64,000 nt of DNA from Gillisella vitis (GTDB lineage: Bacteria > Pseudomonadota > Alphaproteobacteria > Rhizobiales > Rhizobiaceae). The translations under genes were made by a program, and so were the position numbers. Location: the NCBI RefSeq assembly GCF_014204625.1, contig NZ_JACHLU010000005.1, positions 62,001 to 126,000 on the forward strand. Reading direction: 5' to 3'. The notes beneath the pieces are model-generated. The model was not told where the DNA came from. It did not search any database and was given only the letters and a program-made list of their open reading frames with translations. Shown piece by piece: positions 9,782 to 19,247 of the stretch; the stretch's first letter is position 1; the number at the start of each line of letters is the position of its first letter.

Positions 9782-10903
9782 ATGGATTCATCACGTGGCC
9801 ACGCCATCCCTGCCGCAGCATTGTCAGGGCATCTGGTTATTGATCTGAAAGCACTGGTGCGCAACTATCAAACCTTGGCAGCACAGGTCAGCCCGGCGGA
9901 GGCCGCAGCGGTGGTCAAGGCGGATGCTTACGGCCTTGGCGCATCCGAGGTCGCACCCGCATTGCGGGCTGCCGGATGCCGCAAATTTTTTGTCGCCCAT
10001 TTGCAGGAAGCAGCCAGTCTGAAGGCATATCTTCAAAACGGTGCCAGCATTTTCATCCTCAATGGCCTGCTGCCCGGTGGCGAACATTTCGCAGCCAGCC
10101 AAGGGTTTATTCCGGTGCTGAACTCGCTGGAGCAGATTGCCAACTGGCAGGCAACGGCACAGTCGCTTGGAAAAACACTGCCTGCAATTCTGCAATTTGA
10201 TACGGGCATGTCGCGGCTCGGATTGGCCCCGCAGGAGCGCGAACAGCTGATCAACAGCCCTTCCCTGCTTGATGGCCTTGATATTCACTATGTGATGAGC
10301 CACCTTGCCAGCGCCGATGACAGTGCGAGCGATCAAAACGCTGACCAACAGGCAGTCATGCAGGCGATTGCCGAACAATTTTCCACCATACCTGTCTGTT
10401 TTGCCAATTCCGGCGGCATTTTCATGGACAAGGCCTTCCATGGGGCGCTGGCGCGCCCGGGCATCGCGCTCTATGGCGGCGTGCCTTCTGATAAAGCTGG
10501 CGACGCAATCCATCCGGTTGTGCGGCTCAATGTGCGCGTCGTTCAAACCCGCACCGTTCCAGCAGAAACACGGGTGGGATATGGTGGAACGTATATCACC
10601 CGAAGCGAAACCCGCCTTGCAACGATTGCAGCAGGCTATGCCGATGGCTTGCCACGCAGCTTAAGCGACAGGGGGGCTGCCTATTATGGTGATGTGCGCT
10701 TGCCGATTGTCGGGCGCGTTTCCATGGACAGTCTCACCATCGACATCTCGGCCCTTCCAGCAGACAGTTTGACCTTGGGCAGCATGGTTGAACTGATTGG
10801 GCCACACCAAAGCCTTGAAGAGATTGCGGCATCGGCAGACACAATCTCCTGGGAAATATTGACACGCCTTGGTCACCGTTATCAACGCGAGTATATTCAA
10901 TAA
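9782..10903 (+). CDS. dadX: Alanine racemase (catabolic, DadX type)
   Basis: Interconverts L- and D-alanine with pyridoxal phosphate. The ATG at 9782 follows a GGGGA ribosome site and gives 373 residues, the normal family length; the frame is open further upstream but that part would cross the operator. The PLP lysine lies in [10 protein letters not shown] (K46), the second catalytic base in VGYGGTY (about Y267), and the C-terminal [13 protein letters not shown] block is typical. The next gene is a D-amino acid dehydrogenase 46 bp downstream and the divergent gene is an Lrp-type regulator, so the catabolic role (L-Ala to D-Ala to pyruvate) is more likely than a purely biosynthetic one. Confidence 0.92.
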   Translation: MDSSRGHAIPAAALSGHLVIDLKALVRNYQTLAAQVSPAEAAAVVKADAYGLGASEVAPALRAAGCRKFFVAHLQEAASLKAYLQNGASIFILNGLLPGGEHFAASQGFIPVLNSLEQIANWQATAQSLGKTLPAILQFDTGMSRLGLAPQEREQLINSPSLLDGLDIHYVMSHLASADDSASDQNADQQAVMQAIAEQFSTIPVCFANSGGIFMDKAFHGALARPGIALYGGVPSDKAGDAIHPVVRLNVRVVQTRTVPAETRVGYGGTYITRSETRLATIAAGYADGLPRSLSDRGAAYYGDVRLPIVGRVSMDSLTIDISALPADSLTLGSMVELIGPHQSLEEIAASADTISWEILTRLGHRYQREYIQ

Positions 10904-10949
10904 CCACAGCCAAAAAATAGCGCCAACCAGCCATTCATCGGGGATCAGC

Positions 10950-12197
10950 ATGAAAATCACAATTCTTGGGGCAGGCGTGATCGGCGTCACAACGGCCTAT
11001 TATCTGGCAAAGTCCGGCCATGAGGTGACGGTGATTGACCGCCAGCCCGGCCCGGCACTGGAAACCAGCTTTGCCAATGCAGGCGAAGTGTCCTTCGGCT
11101 ATTGCTCGCCCTGGGCCGCCCCCGGCATTCCGCAAAAGGCGTTGAAATGGCTGTTCATGGAACATGCCCCGCTGATCCTGCGCCCCAAGATTGATGGTGC
11201 CATGCTGAGCTGGATGGTGAAAATGCTGTCCAACTGCACAGCAGACCGCTACGCCATCAACAAAAGCCGGATGTTGCGACTTGCCGATTACAGCCGGATT
11301 GCATTGGCGGACCTGCGCATTGAAACCGGCATTGCCTATGATGAGCGAATGCAGGGCACACTGCAACTGTTTCGCACCCAGGCCCAGCTTGACGCATCCG
11401 CCAAGGACGTGAAAGCGCTGGCCGCTGACGGCATTCCCTATGAGGTGGTGGATGTCGATGGCTGCATCCGCATCGAGCCAGCACTGGCAGCGTCACGGCA
11501 CAAGATTGTTGGCGGCCTGCTGACCCCGAAGGATGAAACCGGCGACTGCTTTAAATTTACCAATGCGCTGGCCGCAAAAGCAACAGAGCTGGGTGCAGTG
11601 TTTGAGTATGGTCGCAGCATTTCAGCGCTTCAGGTGGAGGGTGGCAGGATCAGCGGCGTGCTGACCGACAGGGGCCTTGCGAAAGCAGATGCTTACGTTG
11701 TTGCGCTCGGCAGCTATTCACCGCTTCTGCTCAAGCCGCTTGGCATTAAACTGCCGGTCTATCCGGTCAAGGGCTATTCCCTGACCATTCCGATTGTCGA
11801 TGCTTCAAAATCACCAGAATCAACCGTGATGGATGAGACCTATAAAATTGCCATCACCCGTCTGGGCGACCGTATCCGCGTTGGAGGCATGGCCGAAATT
11901 TCGGGCTATACCAATGATCTGGGCCAAGCCCGCCGCCGCACGCTGGAACATTCCGTCACCGACCTGTTTCCCGGCGGCGATATGTCAAAGGCCGATTTCT
12001 GGTCAGGTCTGCGCCCGATGACACCCGATGGAACGCCGGTGATTGGTGCCACCAGCCTCTCCAATCTCTACATCAACTCCGGCCATGGCACTCTGGGCTG
12101 GACCATGAGCTGCGGCTCGGCCCGGATGCTGAGTGACGTGATCAGCGGGCGCAAGCCGGAGATTGAAACCGCCGATCTTGCGCTCAGTCGCTATTGA
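10950..12197 (+). CDS. dadA: D-amino acid dehydrogenase (DadA)
   Basis: FAD-dependent oxidation of D-alanine and other D-amino acids to 2-oxo acids and ammonia, coupled to the respiratory chain at the inner membrane. The protein begins [12 protein letters not shown], the ADP-binding fingerprint of the DAO fold, and is 415 residues, close to known DadA proteins. The C-terminal [14 protein letters not shown] and [14 protein letters not shown] blocks are characteristic. I chose the ATG at 10950, preceded by GGGGA. It is the second gene of the racemase operon; its end nearly meets the convergent MYG1-family gene (19 bp between stops). Confidence 0.93.
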   Translation: MKITILGAGVIGVTTAYYLAKSGHEVTVIDRQPGPALETSFANAGEVSFGYCSPWAAPGIPQKALKWLFMEHAPLILRPKIDGAMLSWMVKMLSNCTADRYAINKSRMLRLADYSRIALADLRIETGIAYDERMQGTLQLFRTQAQLDASAKDVKALAADGIPYEVVDVDGCIRIEPALAASRHKIVGGLLTPKDETGDCFKFTNALAAKATELGAVFEYGRSISALQVEGGRISGVLTDRGLAKADAYVVALGSYSPLLLKPLGIKLPVYPVKGYSLTIPIVDASKSPESTVMDETYKIAITRLGDRIRVGGMAEISGYTNDLGQARRRTLEHSVTDLFPGGDMSKADFWSGLRPMTPDGTPVIGATSLSNLYINSGHGTLGWTMSCGSARMLSDVISGRKPEIETADLALSRY

Positions 12198-12216
12198 TGT
12201 GAACGATTGTCGCCCT

Positions 12217-13152
12217 TCAGCTTGCCAGTCCAGTGGCAAGCGCTTCAGTGACCGCCAGTTCGGCCATGGCCAAGGCCGCTTCGCGGGTTTTGGCAGCGGC
12301 AATAAAGCGGCCATTGTGGCAGAACGTGGCACCGGCAACGCCACAGGCGGCTTCAAGATCCCCATTGGTCAGACCGGCCCAGCCCGCTGGCAGATCGGCG
12401 CGCAGATCAAAGCCTTCATCGGCACGGCGAATGCCAATCAGCGTCCAGTCATTGCCTCGCGGATGCACCACAAACAGCAAATGATCGGCTCCGGCCTTCA
12501 CCACTGCCGGGCGGAAGGGCATTCCCATCGGCAGTTCAAGAATGCGCCCCTGGCCCGCGGTTTCGATGGCCTGCTGCACAACCGCCTCGGCGCGCAACTT
12601 TGCAGCGCTTTTGGATATTCTCGCCTCGACAAAGGCGCGGGCAATGGCCAGAGCCTCGTGAAACGTCCGATCTTCGGCCTTCGGGTCGGTTTCATCAAAA
12701 ACCGGCTTCAAGGTTTCCAGCAGCGCGGGCAGTGTCAGTCCGGCCAATTGCCCTGCTGTTGCGGGGCTAAGTGCGCCGTTATCGACCAGATCGACCGGCA
12801 GGACAAAACTGCCATCAAACGACGTATGAACAGCGTCAATATGGGCCTTTGGCACGCCAGAGGCTGCAAGATAATCACGGCCATAATGTTTCCAGATCAG
12901 GCCAAACGAGCTGTAAGGCTGGCCATCATCCCGCACAGGTGCACCGCGCTGATGGTGATCAAAAATCTGTGCGCTGGCATCGTAAAGACCACCGACATCA
13001 TAAATGATGCGATCACTGGCAGGGGTTATCCAGTCCGCCGCCCGACTGCGCACAATCTGCGCATCCGGGAAAAGCCGGGTCAAAATGACACTGGAAAGCA
13101 GCTCATCGGCATGAAAGCCACCGGAATGGGTGACGAGAAAAACGGGTGTCAT
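12217..13152 (-). CDS. MYG1-family (UPF0160) metal-dependent hydrolase
   Basis: This 311-residue protein carries the MYG1 signatures: THSGGFHADE near the N-terminus, IYDVGG, FDHHQRG and a C-terminal GFCHNGRFI-like block (here GATFCHNGRFIAAAKT). The eukaryotic MYG1 proteins are DHH-related 3'-5' RNA exonucleases; the conserved His/Asp residues in THSGGFHADE and DHHQ would bind metal. No signal peptide, so cytosolic. It stands alone between two convergent or tandem units, and nothing here ties it to D-alanine metabolism. Family assignment is firm; the bacterial substrate is not known to me. Confidence 0.85.
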   Translation of the reverse strand: MTPVFLVTHSGGFHADELLSSVILTRLFPDAQIVRSRAADWITPASDRIIYDVGGLYDASAQIFDHHQRGAPVRDDGQPYSSFGLIWKHYGRDYLAASGVPKAHIDAVHTSFDGSFVLPVDLVDNGALSPATAGQLAGLTLPALLETLKPVFDETDPKAEDRTFHEALAIARAFVEARISKSAAKLRAEAVVQQAIETAGQGRILELPMGMPFRPAVVKAGADHLLFVVHPRGNDWTLIGIRRADEGFDLRADLPAGWAGLTNGDLEAACGVAGATFCHNGRFIAAAKTREAALAMAELAVTEALATGLAS

Positions 13153-13252
13153 GCCTGAATACGCCTTGTTGTTGATGGGTATGGCAGCAAATAGCCTTTG
13201 AAGCTGATAAGCTCAACCCATCTTTCCCGCATTTTGCAACAAGGGAGGTTGG

Positions 13253-14137
13253 TTAAGCTTGATGGTCCCGCAAAAGCGCGATGATGGCCGAAAAATCACG
13301 ACGGCCATGGCCCTGCTTCTCAAACAGGCTGTAGAGCTGCGCTGCCTGCGCGCCAAGCGGGGTTGATGCGCCTGTTGCAAGAGCTGCCTCCTGCGCCAGT
13401 TTTAGATCTTTCAGCATTAATTGTGCGGCAAAGCCCGGCGCATAATCATGGTTTGCAGGCGAGGTCGGCACTGGACCTGGCACCGGGCAATAATTGGTCA
13501 GCGACCAGCATTGGCCGGACGAGGTCGAGGCCACCTCAAACAACGCCTCGTGCGACAAACCAAGCCGTTCGCCGAGCGCAAAGGCTTCACACACCCCCAG
13601 CATGGAGATGCCAAGGATCATATTGTTGCAGATTTTGGCCGCCTGACCGGCACCGCCACCGCCACAATGGACGATTTTGCGACCCATTGCCTCCAGCACA
13701 GGTTTTGCCCGTTCAAAGGCATCATTGCTCCCGCCTGCCATGAAGGTCAGCGTACCCGCACTGGCACCGCCTGTTCCGCCGGACACCGGCGCGTCCAGCG
13801 CAGGCAATGCGGCGGCCTGCGCCATGGCATGGGCTTTCCGCGCACTGTCGACATCAATGGTCGAACAATCAATCAACAGGCTTTTCGCCTTTGCATGTTG
13901 GGTGATTGTTTGCCAGACGGACACCACATGCGCGCCTGCGGGCAGCATGGTGATCACCACATCCGCATCAGAGACGGCCTCTTCCATCACGGTCACTGGC
14001 GTCATCCCAAGGGCAGGTGCCGCCTCCAGTGCTTTGTGGGAAACATCATAACCAAAAACCTGATGTCCGGCTTTGGCCAGATTGGCCGCCATGGGCAATC
14101 CCATATTGCCAAGGCCAATGAACGCTATTTTTGCCAT
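13253..14137 (-). CDS. mmsB: 3-hydroxyisobutyrate dehydrogenase-type oxidoreductase
   Basis: NAD-dependent beta-hydroxyacid dehydrogenase, 294 residues from the ATG at 14137, which follows AAAGGT. The N-terminus IAFIGLGNMGLPMAANL is the family's dinucleotide fingerprint, DAPVSGGTGGASAGTLTFMAGG is the substrate-binding loop, and the catalytic lysine lies in GQAAKICNNM. The long SLTNYCPVPGPVPTSPANHDYAPGF loop region is typical of valine-pathway MmsB, which oxidises 3-hydroxyisobutyrate to methylmalonate semialdehyde. The gene lies 13 bp after a GMC oxidoreductase and downstream of a branched-chain-type transporter, so it may be the last gene of that transcript. Confidence 0.85.
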   Translation of the reverse strand: MAKIAFIGLGNMGLPMAANLAKAGHQVFGYDVSHKALEAAPALGMTPVTVMEEAVSDADVVITMLPAGAHVVSVWQTITQHAKAKSLLIDCSTIDVDSARKAHAMAQAAALPALDAPVSGGTGGASAGTLTFMAGGSNDAFERAKPVLEAMGRKIVHCGGGGAGQAAKICNNMILGISMLGVCEAFALGERLGLSHEALFEVASTSSGQCWSLTNYCPVPGPVPTSPANHDYAPGFAAQLMLKDLKLAQEAALATGASTPLGAQAAQLYSLFEKQGHGRRDFSAIIALLRDHQA

Positions 14138-14150
14138 GGTGAAATACCTT

Positions 14151-15746
14151 TTACCGATTGTCCGCAAGGATCATCTGCGCTGCTTTTTCAGCAATCATGA
14201 TCGTGGGTGAGTTGGTGTTTCCAGAAGTGATGGTCGGCATGATCGAGGCATCGGCGACACGCAGGCGCTTGAGACCGCGCAAGCGCAAGCGCGGGTCAAC
14301 AACACTGTCTGGATCACTTCCCATGCGGCAGGTGCCGACGGGATGAAAAATTGTCGTACCAATATCACCCGCAGCGCGCGCCAGATCCTCATCGCTCTCA
14401 AAGTGGCTGCCCGGCTTGTATTCTTGCGGGCTAAAGCGTGCAAACGAAGGCTGCTGCGCAATGGTGCGGGCGATGCGGATCGATTGCACGGCAATGTGCC
14501 GGTCTCGCTCGCTGGTCAGATAATGGGGAGCAATGGCTGGCTGGAGCGCAAAATCAGGCGAGCGGACATGCACCGATCCGCGACTTTCCGGTCTGAGATT
14601 GCAAACGCTGGCGGTAATGGCGGGAAAACGGTGAACCGGCTCACCAAATTTGTCGAGCGAGACCGGCTGCACATGAAATTGCAGATCTGGTGTCTCCTTA
14701 TCCGGCCCGGAGCGGGTGAAAATGCCGAGCTGGCTCGGAGCCATGGCCATAGGACCAGACCGGCGCAACAGATATTCCATGCCAATCGCCATCTTGCCAA
14801 ACAGGCTGGAGGCTTTTTCATTCAGGGTCGGCACGCCGGAAACTTTGAAAACCACCCGAAGCTGCAAGTGGTCCTGCAAATTTTCACCAATTGAGGGGGC
14901 TGCATGAACAACGTCAATTCCAGCCTTGCGCAAAACCTCTGGATTGCCGATACCAGAAAGCTCCAACAGATGCGGCGAACCAATCGATCCGGCAGACAGA
15001 ACAGTCTCTTTCGACGCTAAAAACCGCTTGGTGGTGCCATCATGATGGACCTCGACGCCCCGCACAGTGTCACCTTCAATGATCAACCGCCTGGTATGCG
15101 CCTTGGTCAAAACCGTCAGATTACCACGGGCAATGGCAGGACGGAGAAAGGCCTTTGACGTGTTCCACCGAATACCGGAACGCTGATTGACATCAAAATA
15201 ACCGCTGCCCTCATTGGTACCACGATTGAAATCCGCCGTTTCGGGAATGCCTGCTTCTTTTGCCGCCTGCTGAAACGCCTCCAGCACGGCCCAACGCACG
15301 GGTGCGCGCTCAACCCGCCATTCGCCGCCGCTTCCGTGCAGATCATCCGCTCCCTTGTAGAAATCCTCCGAGCGCCTGAACAGCGGCAAAACATCATCCC
15401 AGCCCCAGCCATCGCAGCCCAATTGCCGCCATTGATCATAATCGCGCGCCTGCCCGCGCATATAGATCATGCCATTGATGGAGGAGCATCCGCCCAGCAC
15501 CTTGCCGCGGGGATAGTTGAGCGCACGACCATTCAGCCCCTCTTCTTTTTCGGTTGAGAAGCACCAGTCCGTGCGGGGATTGTTGATGCAATACAGATAG
15601 CCCACCGGGATATGAATCCAGTGATAATTATCATTGCCGCCAGCCTCGAGCAGCAGAACCCGGTTGTTACGGTCGGCGGCAAGACGGTTGGCCATAACGC
15701 ATCCGGCCGATCCGGCACCCACGATAATGTAATCAAACGTCTCCAT
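14151..15746 (-). CDS. GMC-family FAD oxidoreductase (choline dehydrogenase-like)
   Basis: This 531-residue enzyme oxidises an alcohol with FAD. Visible are the ADP-binding start FDYIIVGAGSAGCVMANRL, the first GMC signature around GKVLGGCSSINGMIYMRG, the second around SAGSIGSPHLLELSGIG, and the C-terminal catalytic block HPVGTCRMG plus TSGNTNSPTIMIAEKAA. The family includes choline, aliphatic alcohol and polyethylene glycol dehydrogenases; BetA is only one possibility, and no betaine aldehyde dehydrogenase or BetI lies nearby. Its position directly behind a livKGFHM-type operon (95 bp gap, same strand) suggests it acts on a compound made from, or carried by, that transporter's substrate. Confidence 0.85.
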   Translation of the reverse strand: METFDYIIVGAGSAGCVMANRLAADRNNRVLLLEAGGNDNYHWIHIPVGYLYCINNPRTDWCFSTEKEEGLNGRALNYPRGKVLGGCSSINGMIYMRGQARDYDQWRQLGCDGWGWDDVLPLFRRSEDFYKGADDLHGSGGEWRVERAPVRWAVLEAFQQAAKEAGIPETADFNRGTNEGSGYFDVNQRSGIRWNTSKAFLRPAIARGNLTVLTKAHTRRLIIEGDTVRGVEVHHDGTTKRFLASKETVLSAGSIGSPHLLELSGIGNPEVLRKAGIDVVHAAPSIGENLQDHLQLRVVFKVSGVPTLNEKASSLFGKMAIGMEYLLRRSGPMAMAPSQLGIFTRSGPDKETPDLQFHVQPVSLDKFGEPVHRFPAITASVCNLRPESRGSVHVRSPDFALQPAIAPHYLTSERDRHIAVQSIRIARTIAQQPSFARFSPQEYKPGSHFESDEDLARAAGDIGTTIFHPVGTCRMGSDPDSVVDPRLRLRGLKRLRVADASIMPTITSGNTNSPTIMIAEKAAQMILADNR

Positions 15747-15841
15747 GTTTCACTCCGCACGTCTTCGTTCTGTGTGCCAAGGGCGCACAAATGGATACTG
15801 TCTCTGGTTTCGGTCAGGATGCTCGCCGCAACGTCAGCGCA

Positions 15842-16849
15842 TCAATGATGTTGGTTTAAGCCCAGCTTGCGCCCAATCCATGAGGCATTGATTTCGCCAA
15901 TAATGCCGCGCCGAAACACCAGCACACACAGCATAAAGACAACGCCGGTGATGATGGTGACGGGAAACCCGGTTGTAGCGAGGTAATTGCCCAGCGCCAC
16001 AATCACACCAGCGCCAAAAACCGGCCCCAGCATGGTGCCAATCCCTCCCAGCAATGTCATCAGAATCACCTCCCCGGACATTTGCCAGGACACGTCGGTG
16101 AGGGTTGCAAACTGAAACACAAGCGCCTTCAATCCGCCTGCCAATCCGGCAAGCGCTGCCGAAAACACAAAGGCACCCAGCTTGTAGCGCGCAACCGCAT
16201 AGCCAAGCGACCGCGCCCGCGTCTCGTTTTCGCGGATGGATTTCAAAATCATGCCGAAGGGCGAATGCACAAACCGCCAGATCAGGAACAGACCCAACAG
16301 AAACACACCCGCCACCAGATAATACATCGCCAGCGGCTGATTGAGATCGATCATGCCCAGCAGATGCCCGCGTGGCACCGACTGAATGCCATCTTCGCCT
16401 TGGGTGAATTCGGCCTGAAGGCAAAAGAAGAAAAACATCTGCGACAAGGCCAGCGTGATCATGGCAAAATAAATGCCCTGACGGCGAATGGCCAGCAGCC
16501 CCATGACAAGACCCAGCAAGGCCGCCCCGACCACGCCGGTGACAATACCAAGCTCTGGCGGAAAGCCCCACTCCTTCACCACATAAGCGGTAAAATAGGC
16601 AGATCCGCCAAAAAAGGCGGCGTGCCCGAAAGACAGCAGGCCGGTATAGCCGAGCAACACATTGAAAGCGCAGGCAAAAAGCGCAAAGCACAGAACCTTC
16701 ATCAGAAAAATCGGGTAGACGAAGAAGGGGGCGGCGAGCAGCAAGCCCAAGGCCATCACGGCAAGAGCAATTTTGAACATCGAAACCACCATCGATTTGG
16801 CTGCGGGTTCGCGCTTTGCCGTCTGGGTCGAGATCGTGTGGTGGGCCAT
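15842..16849 (-). CDS. livM: Branched-chain amino acid-type ABC permease, LivM
   Basis: A 335-residue inner-membrane permease of the LivM family. About ten hydrophobic segments are visible, and LLGYTGLLSFGHAAFFGGSAY is the diagnostic N-terminal stretch; KSIRENETRARSLGY precedes the second half. I set the start at 16849 (MAHHTIS), one base after the livH stop, because the preceding in-frame codons lie inside livH. Pairs with LivH to form the channel served by the LivG and LivF ATPases. Last transporter gene of the operon. Confidence 0.9.
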   Translation of the reverse strand: MAHHTISTQTAKREPAAKSMVVSMFKIALAVMALGLLLAAPFFVYPIFLMKVLCFALFACAFNVLLGYTGLLSFGHAAFFGGSAYFTAYVVKEWGFPPELGIVTGVVGAALLGLVMGLLAIRRQGIYFAMITLALSQMFFFFCLQAEFTQGEDGIQSVPRGHLLGMIDLNQPLAMYYLVAGVFLLGLFLIWRFVHSPFGMILKSIRENETRARSLGYAVARYKLGAFVFSAALAGLAGGLKALVFQFATLTDVSWQMSGEVILMTLLGGIGTMLGPVFGAGVIVALGNYLATTGFPVTIITGVVFMLCVLVFRRGIIGEINASWIGRKLGLNQHH

Positions 16850-16850
16850 A

Positions 16851-17738
16851 TCAGGTCTCCCGTCCAAACAGGCCAGCGGGCCGGATGAGCAAAACAATCG
16901 CCATAATGACGAAGATGACAATATTGGAGGCTTCCGGGTAGAAAACCTTGGTCAGGCCTTCGGCAATGCCCAGCAGGTAGCCGGTGACAATCGCGCCCAT
17001 GATCGAGCCCATGCCCCCGACGACCACGACGGCAAACACCACAATGATGATGTTCGATCCCATCAGGGGTGAGACCTGATAAATCGGCGCGGCCAAAACA
17101 CCGGCAAAGGCGGCAAGGGCAACGCCAAGCCCATAGGTGAAGGTCAACAGCAGCGGCACATTGACGCCAAAAACCTGCACCAGCGTGGTATTTTCGGTGG
17201 CAGCGCGCAGATATGCGCCAAGTTTGGTGCGCTCAATCAAAAACCATGTGGCCAGACACACGGCAAGCGACGCAATCACCACCCAGCCACGATAGACCGG
17301 CAGGAACATGAAGCCGAGATTGGTGCCGCCGGTCAGCCCCGCCGGTGTCGCATAGGGCTGGCCAGATGCGCCGTAAAGATAGCGGAATGTGCCCTCCAGC
17401 GCCAAAGCGAGACCAAAGGTAAACAGCAGCCCGTACAGCGGATCGAGATCATAAAGCCTGCGTAAAAACAGCCTCTCAACCACAACCCCCAGCAAGCCAA
17501 CGATGACAGGTGCCAAAATCAGGGCTGGCCAATAGCCAATACCGGCAAAGGTCAACAGCAGGTAGGCCGTAAAAGCCCCCAGCATATATTGCGCGCCATG
17601 GGCAAAATTGATGATCCGCAACAGGCCGAAAATGATTGCAAGACCCAGCGACAGCAGAGCGTAGAAAGAGCCGTTGATCAGGCCAACCAGCAATTGGCCC
17701 AGCAAGGCCTGAACAGGCACACCCAATATCAATGTCAT
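16851..17738 (-). CDS. livH: Branched-chain amino acid-type ABC permease, LivH
   Basis: A 295-residue LivH-family permease: LVGLINGSFYALLSLGLAIIFGLLRIINFAHGAQYMLG is the typical N-terminal region (residues 16-53), followed by VVERLFLRRLYD and a C-terminal half with the GGMGSIMGAIVTGYLLG motif. Eight or so membrane segments. One base separates its stop from the livM start, so the two are translated together. Substrate cannot be read from the permease; the family moves branched-chain amino acids, other amino acids, urea, amides and aromatic acids. Confidence 0.9.
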   Translation of the reverse strand: MTLILGVPVQALLGQLLVGLINGSFYALLSLGLAIIFGLLRIINFAHGAQYMLGAFTAYLLLTFAGIGYWPALILAPVIVGLLGVVVERLFLRRLYDLDPLYGLLFTFGLALALEGTFRYLYGASGQPYATPAGLTGGTNLGFMFLPVYRGWVVIASLAVCLATWFLIERTKLGAYLRAATENTTLVQVFGVNVPLLLTFTYGLGVALAAFAGVLAAPIYQVSPLMGSNIIIVVFAVVVVGGMGSIMGAIVTGYLLGIAEGLTKVFYPEASNIVIFVIMAIVLLIRPAGLFGRET

Positions 17739-17741
17739 GGC

Positions 17742-18443
17742 CTATACCCCCAGAACCGTGTGGAGCGTATCCATACGCTCCGGCAATTCACCCACCGGAA
17801 ATTCAGAGACGACAACGCCGTGATCCATCAGATAAAATCGGTCTGCAACACGGGCGGCAAAGCGGAAATTCTGCTCAACCAGCACCACCGTCATGCCACG
17901 CTCCTTCAGTTTTCGCAGCACATCGCCAATTCGCTGCACAATCACTGGCGCAAGCCCTTCGGTTGGCTCATCCAGCAACAGAAGCTTGACGCCGGTGCGC
18001 AAAATACGCGCCATGGCCAGCATCTGCTGCTCGCCCCCGGACAGGCGGGTGCCGGGACTGTTGCGCCGCTCATGCAGATTGGGAAACAGCTCGAAAATTT
18101 CATCCAGTGACATGCCACCCTCACCCACGGCGGGCGGCAGCATCAGATTTTCAATCACATTGAGCGAGGCAAAAATGCCGCGCTCTTCCGGCACATAGCC
18201 AAGACCATGATGGGCGGTGCGATGCAGAGGCACCTGCATCATATCGCGGCCATTCAGGCGGATTTCGCCTCGGCGCTTGCGCAAAATGCCGGTGATGGTG
18301 CGAAGCGTGGTGGTTTTTCCCACGCCATTGCGCCCCAGAATGGTAACCATTTCGCCCTCGGCGACGGTCATGTCCACGCCATGCAGCACATGGCTTTCAC
18401 CATACCAGGCATGAAGTCCTTTGATCTCCAGAAACGCCGCCAT
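17742..18443 (-). CDS. livF: ABC transporter ATPase, LivF
   Basis: Cytosolic ATPase of 233 residues from the ATG at 18443. Walker A GRNGVGKTT, signature LSGGEQQMLAMAR, Walker B LLLLDEPTEGL and the switch histidine region VVLVEQN are all present; EQQ after LSGG and the glutamine/asparagine switch region are typical of LivF rather than LivG. Only one base separates it from the upstream livG, and three from livH. An upstream in-frame ATG exists at 18572 but lies within livG. Confidence 0.9.
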   Translation of the reverse strand: MAAFLEIKGLHAWYGESHVLHGVDMTVAEGEMVTILGRNGVGKTTTLRTITGILRKRRGEIRLNGRDMMQVPLHRTAHHGLGYVPEERGIFASLNVIENLMLPPAVGEGGMSLDEIFELFPNLHERRNSPGTRLSGGEQQMLAMARILRTGVKLLLLDEPTEGLAPVIVQRIGDVLRKLKERGMTVVLVEQNFRFAARVADRFYLMDHGVVVSEFPVGELPERMDTLHTVLGV

Positions 18444-18444
18444 G

Positions 18445-19233
18445 TCAGTCTTCCTCCGTGCCCATATAGGCCGTTCTGACGCGCGGATCGCGGCTGACGG
18501 TGTCGTAATCGCCTTCGGCCAGGATTTCGCCACGCTGAAGCACGGTGACCTGATGGCAGAGATCGGCGACAACAGAGAGATTGTGCTCGACCATCAAGAC
18601 CGCGCGGGTAGCAGCAACCTCGCGGATCAGATTGGCAATCGTGCCAATATCCTCCTGCCCCATGCCCGCCAGAGGCTCGTCCAGCAGCAGGACTTTCGGA
18701 TCCAGCGCCAGTGTCGTGGCGATTTCCAGCACGCGCTTGCGGCCATAGGACAAATCAGCCGCCAGCACATCACGTTCGCGGCTGAGACCAACGGACAACA
18801 GCAGGCTCTCCGCATGACTGTTCAACTGATCCAGCGCAGACAATGGCCGCCAGAACTGATGCGCCAGATTGCCCGGGCGTTGAAGCGCCACCCGCACATT
18901 GTCCAGCACGCTCAATTGTGGAAACACCGCTGAAATCTGAAAGGACCGTACCAGCCCTTTGCGCGCCACCTTATCGGGAGCAGCCTTGGTAATATCCTCT
19001 CCCATCAGAGTGATGGTGCCTGCCGTTGGCTGTAGAAATTTCGTCAAAAGATTGAAGACTGTGGTTTTGCCCGCTCCATTGGGTCCGATCAGCGCATGAA
19101 TCTGCGCATGGCGCACATCAAGATTAACGTCACGCACGGCAATAAAGCCGCCAAAATCCCGGCGCAGACCACGGGCGGATAAAACCACCCGCGGCTCTGA
19201 CCGCTCCATCTGTTCAACGGATGCGTTCATCAT
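18445..19233 (-). CDS. livG: ABC transporter ATPase, LivG
   Basis: A 262-residue ATPase with Walker A GPNGAGKTT, an LSYGRKRVLEIA signature (LSYG instead of LSGG, common in LivG proteins), Walker B VLLLDEPLAGMG and switch VLMVEHNLSVV. Two adjacent ATGs (19233 and 19230) follow GGGAACA; the second has the better spacing. First of the two ATPases in the operon, 14 bp after the binding-protein gene. Confidence 0.9.
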   Translation of the reverse strand: MMNASVEQMERSEPRVVLSARGLRRDFGGFIAVRDVNLDVRHAQIHALIGPNGAGKTTVFNLLTKFLQPTAGTITLMGEDITKAAPDKVARKGLVRSFQISAVFPQLSVLDNVRVALQRPGNLAHQFWRPLSALDQLNSHAESLLLSVGLSRERDVLAADLSYGRKRVLEIATTLALDPKVLLLDEPLAGMGQEDIGTIANLIREVAATRAVLMVEHNLSVVADLCHQVTVLQRGEILAEGDYDTVSRDPRVRTAYMGTEED

Positions 19234-19247
19234 TGTTCCCAGCCTGT

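Noticed and set aside
12163..13158. 331-residue frame on the plus strand
   Set aside because: Antisense to the MYG1-family gene, which has clear motifs; the frame starts inside dadA and shows no domain.
15747..15841. Terminator between livM and the GMC oxidoreductase gene
   Set aside because: I found no stable hairpin in the 95-bp gap, so read-through into the GMC gene is more likely.
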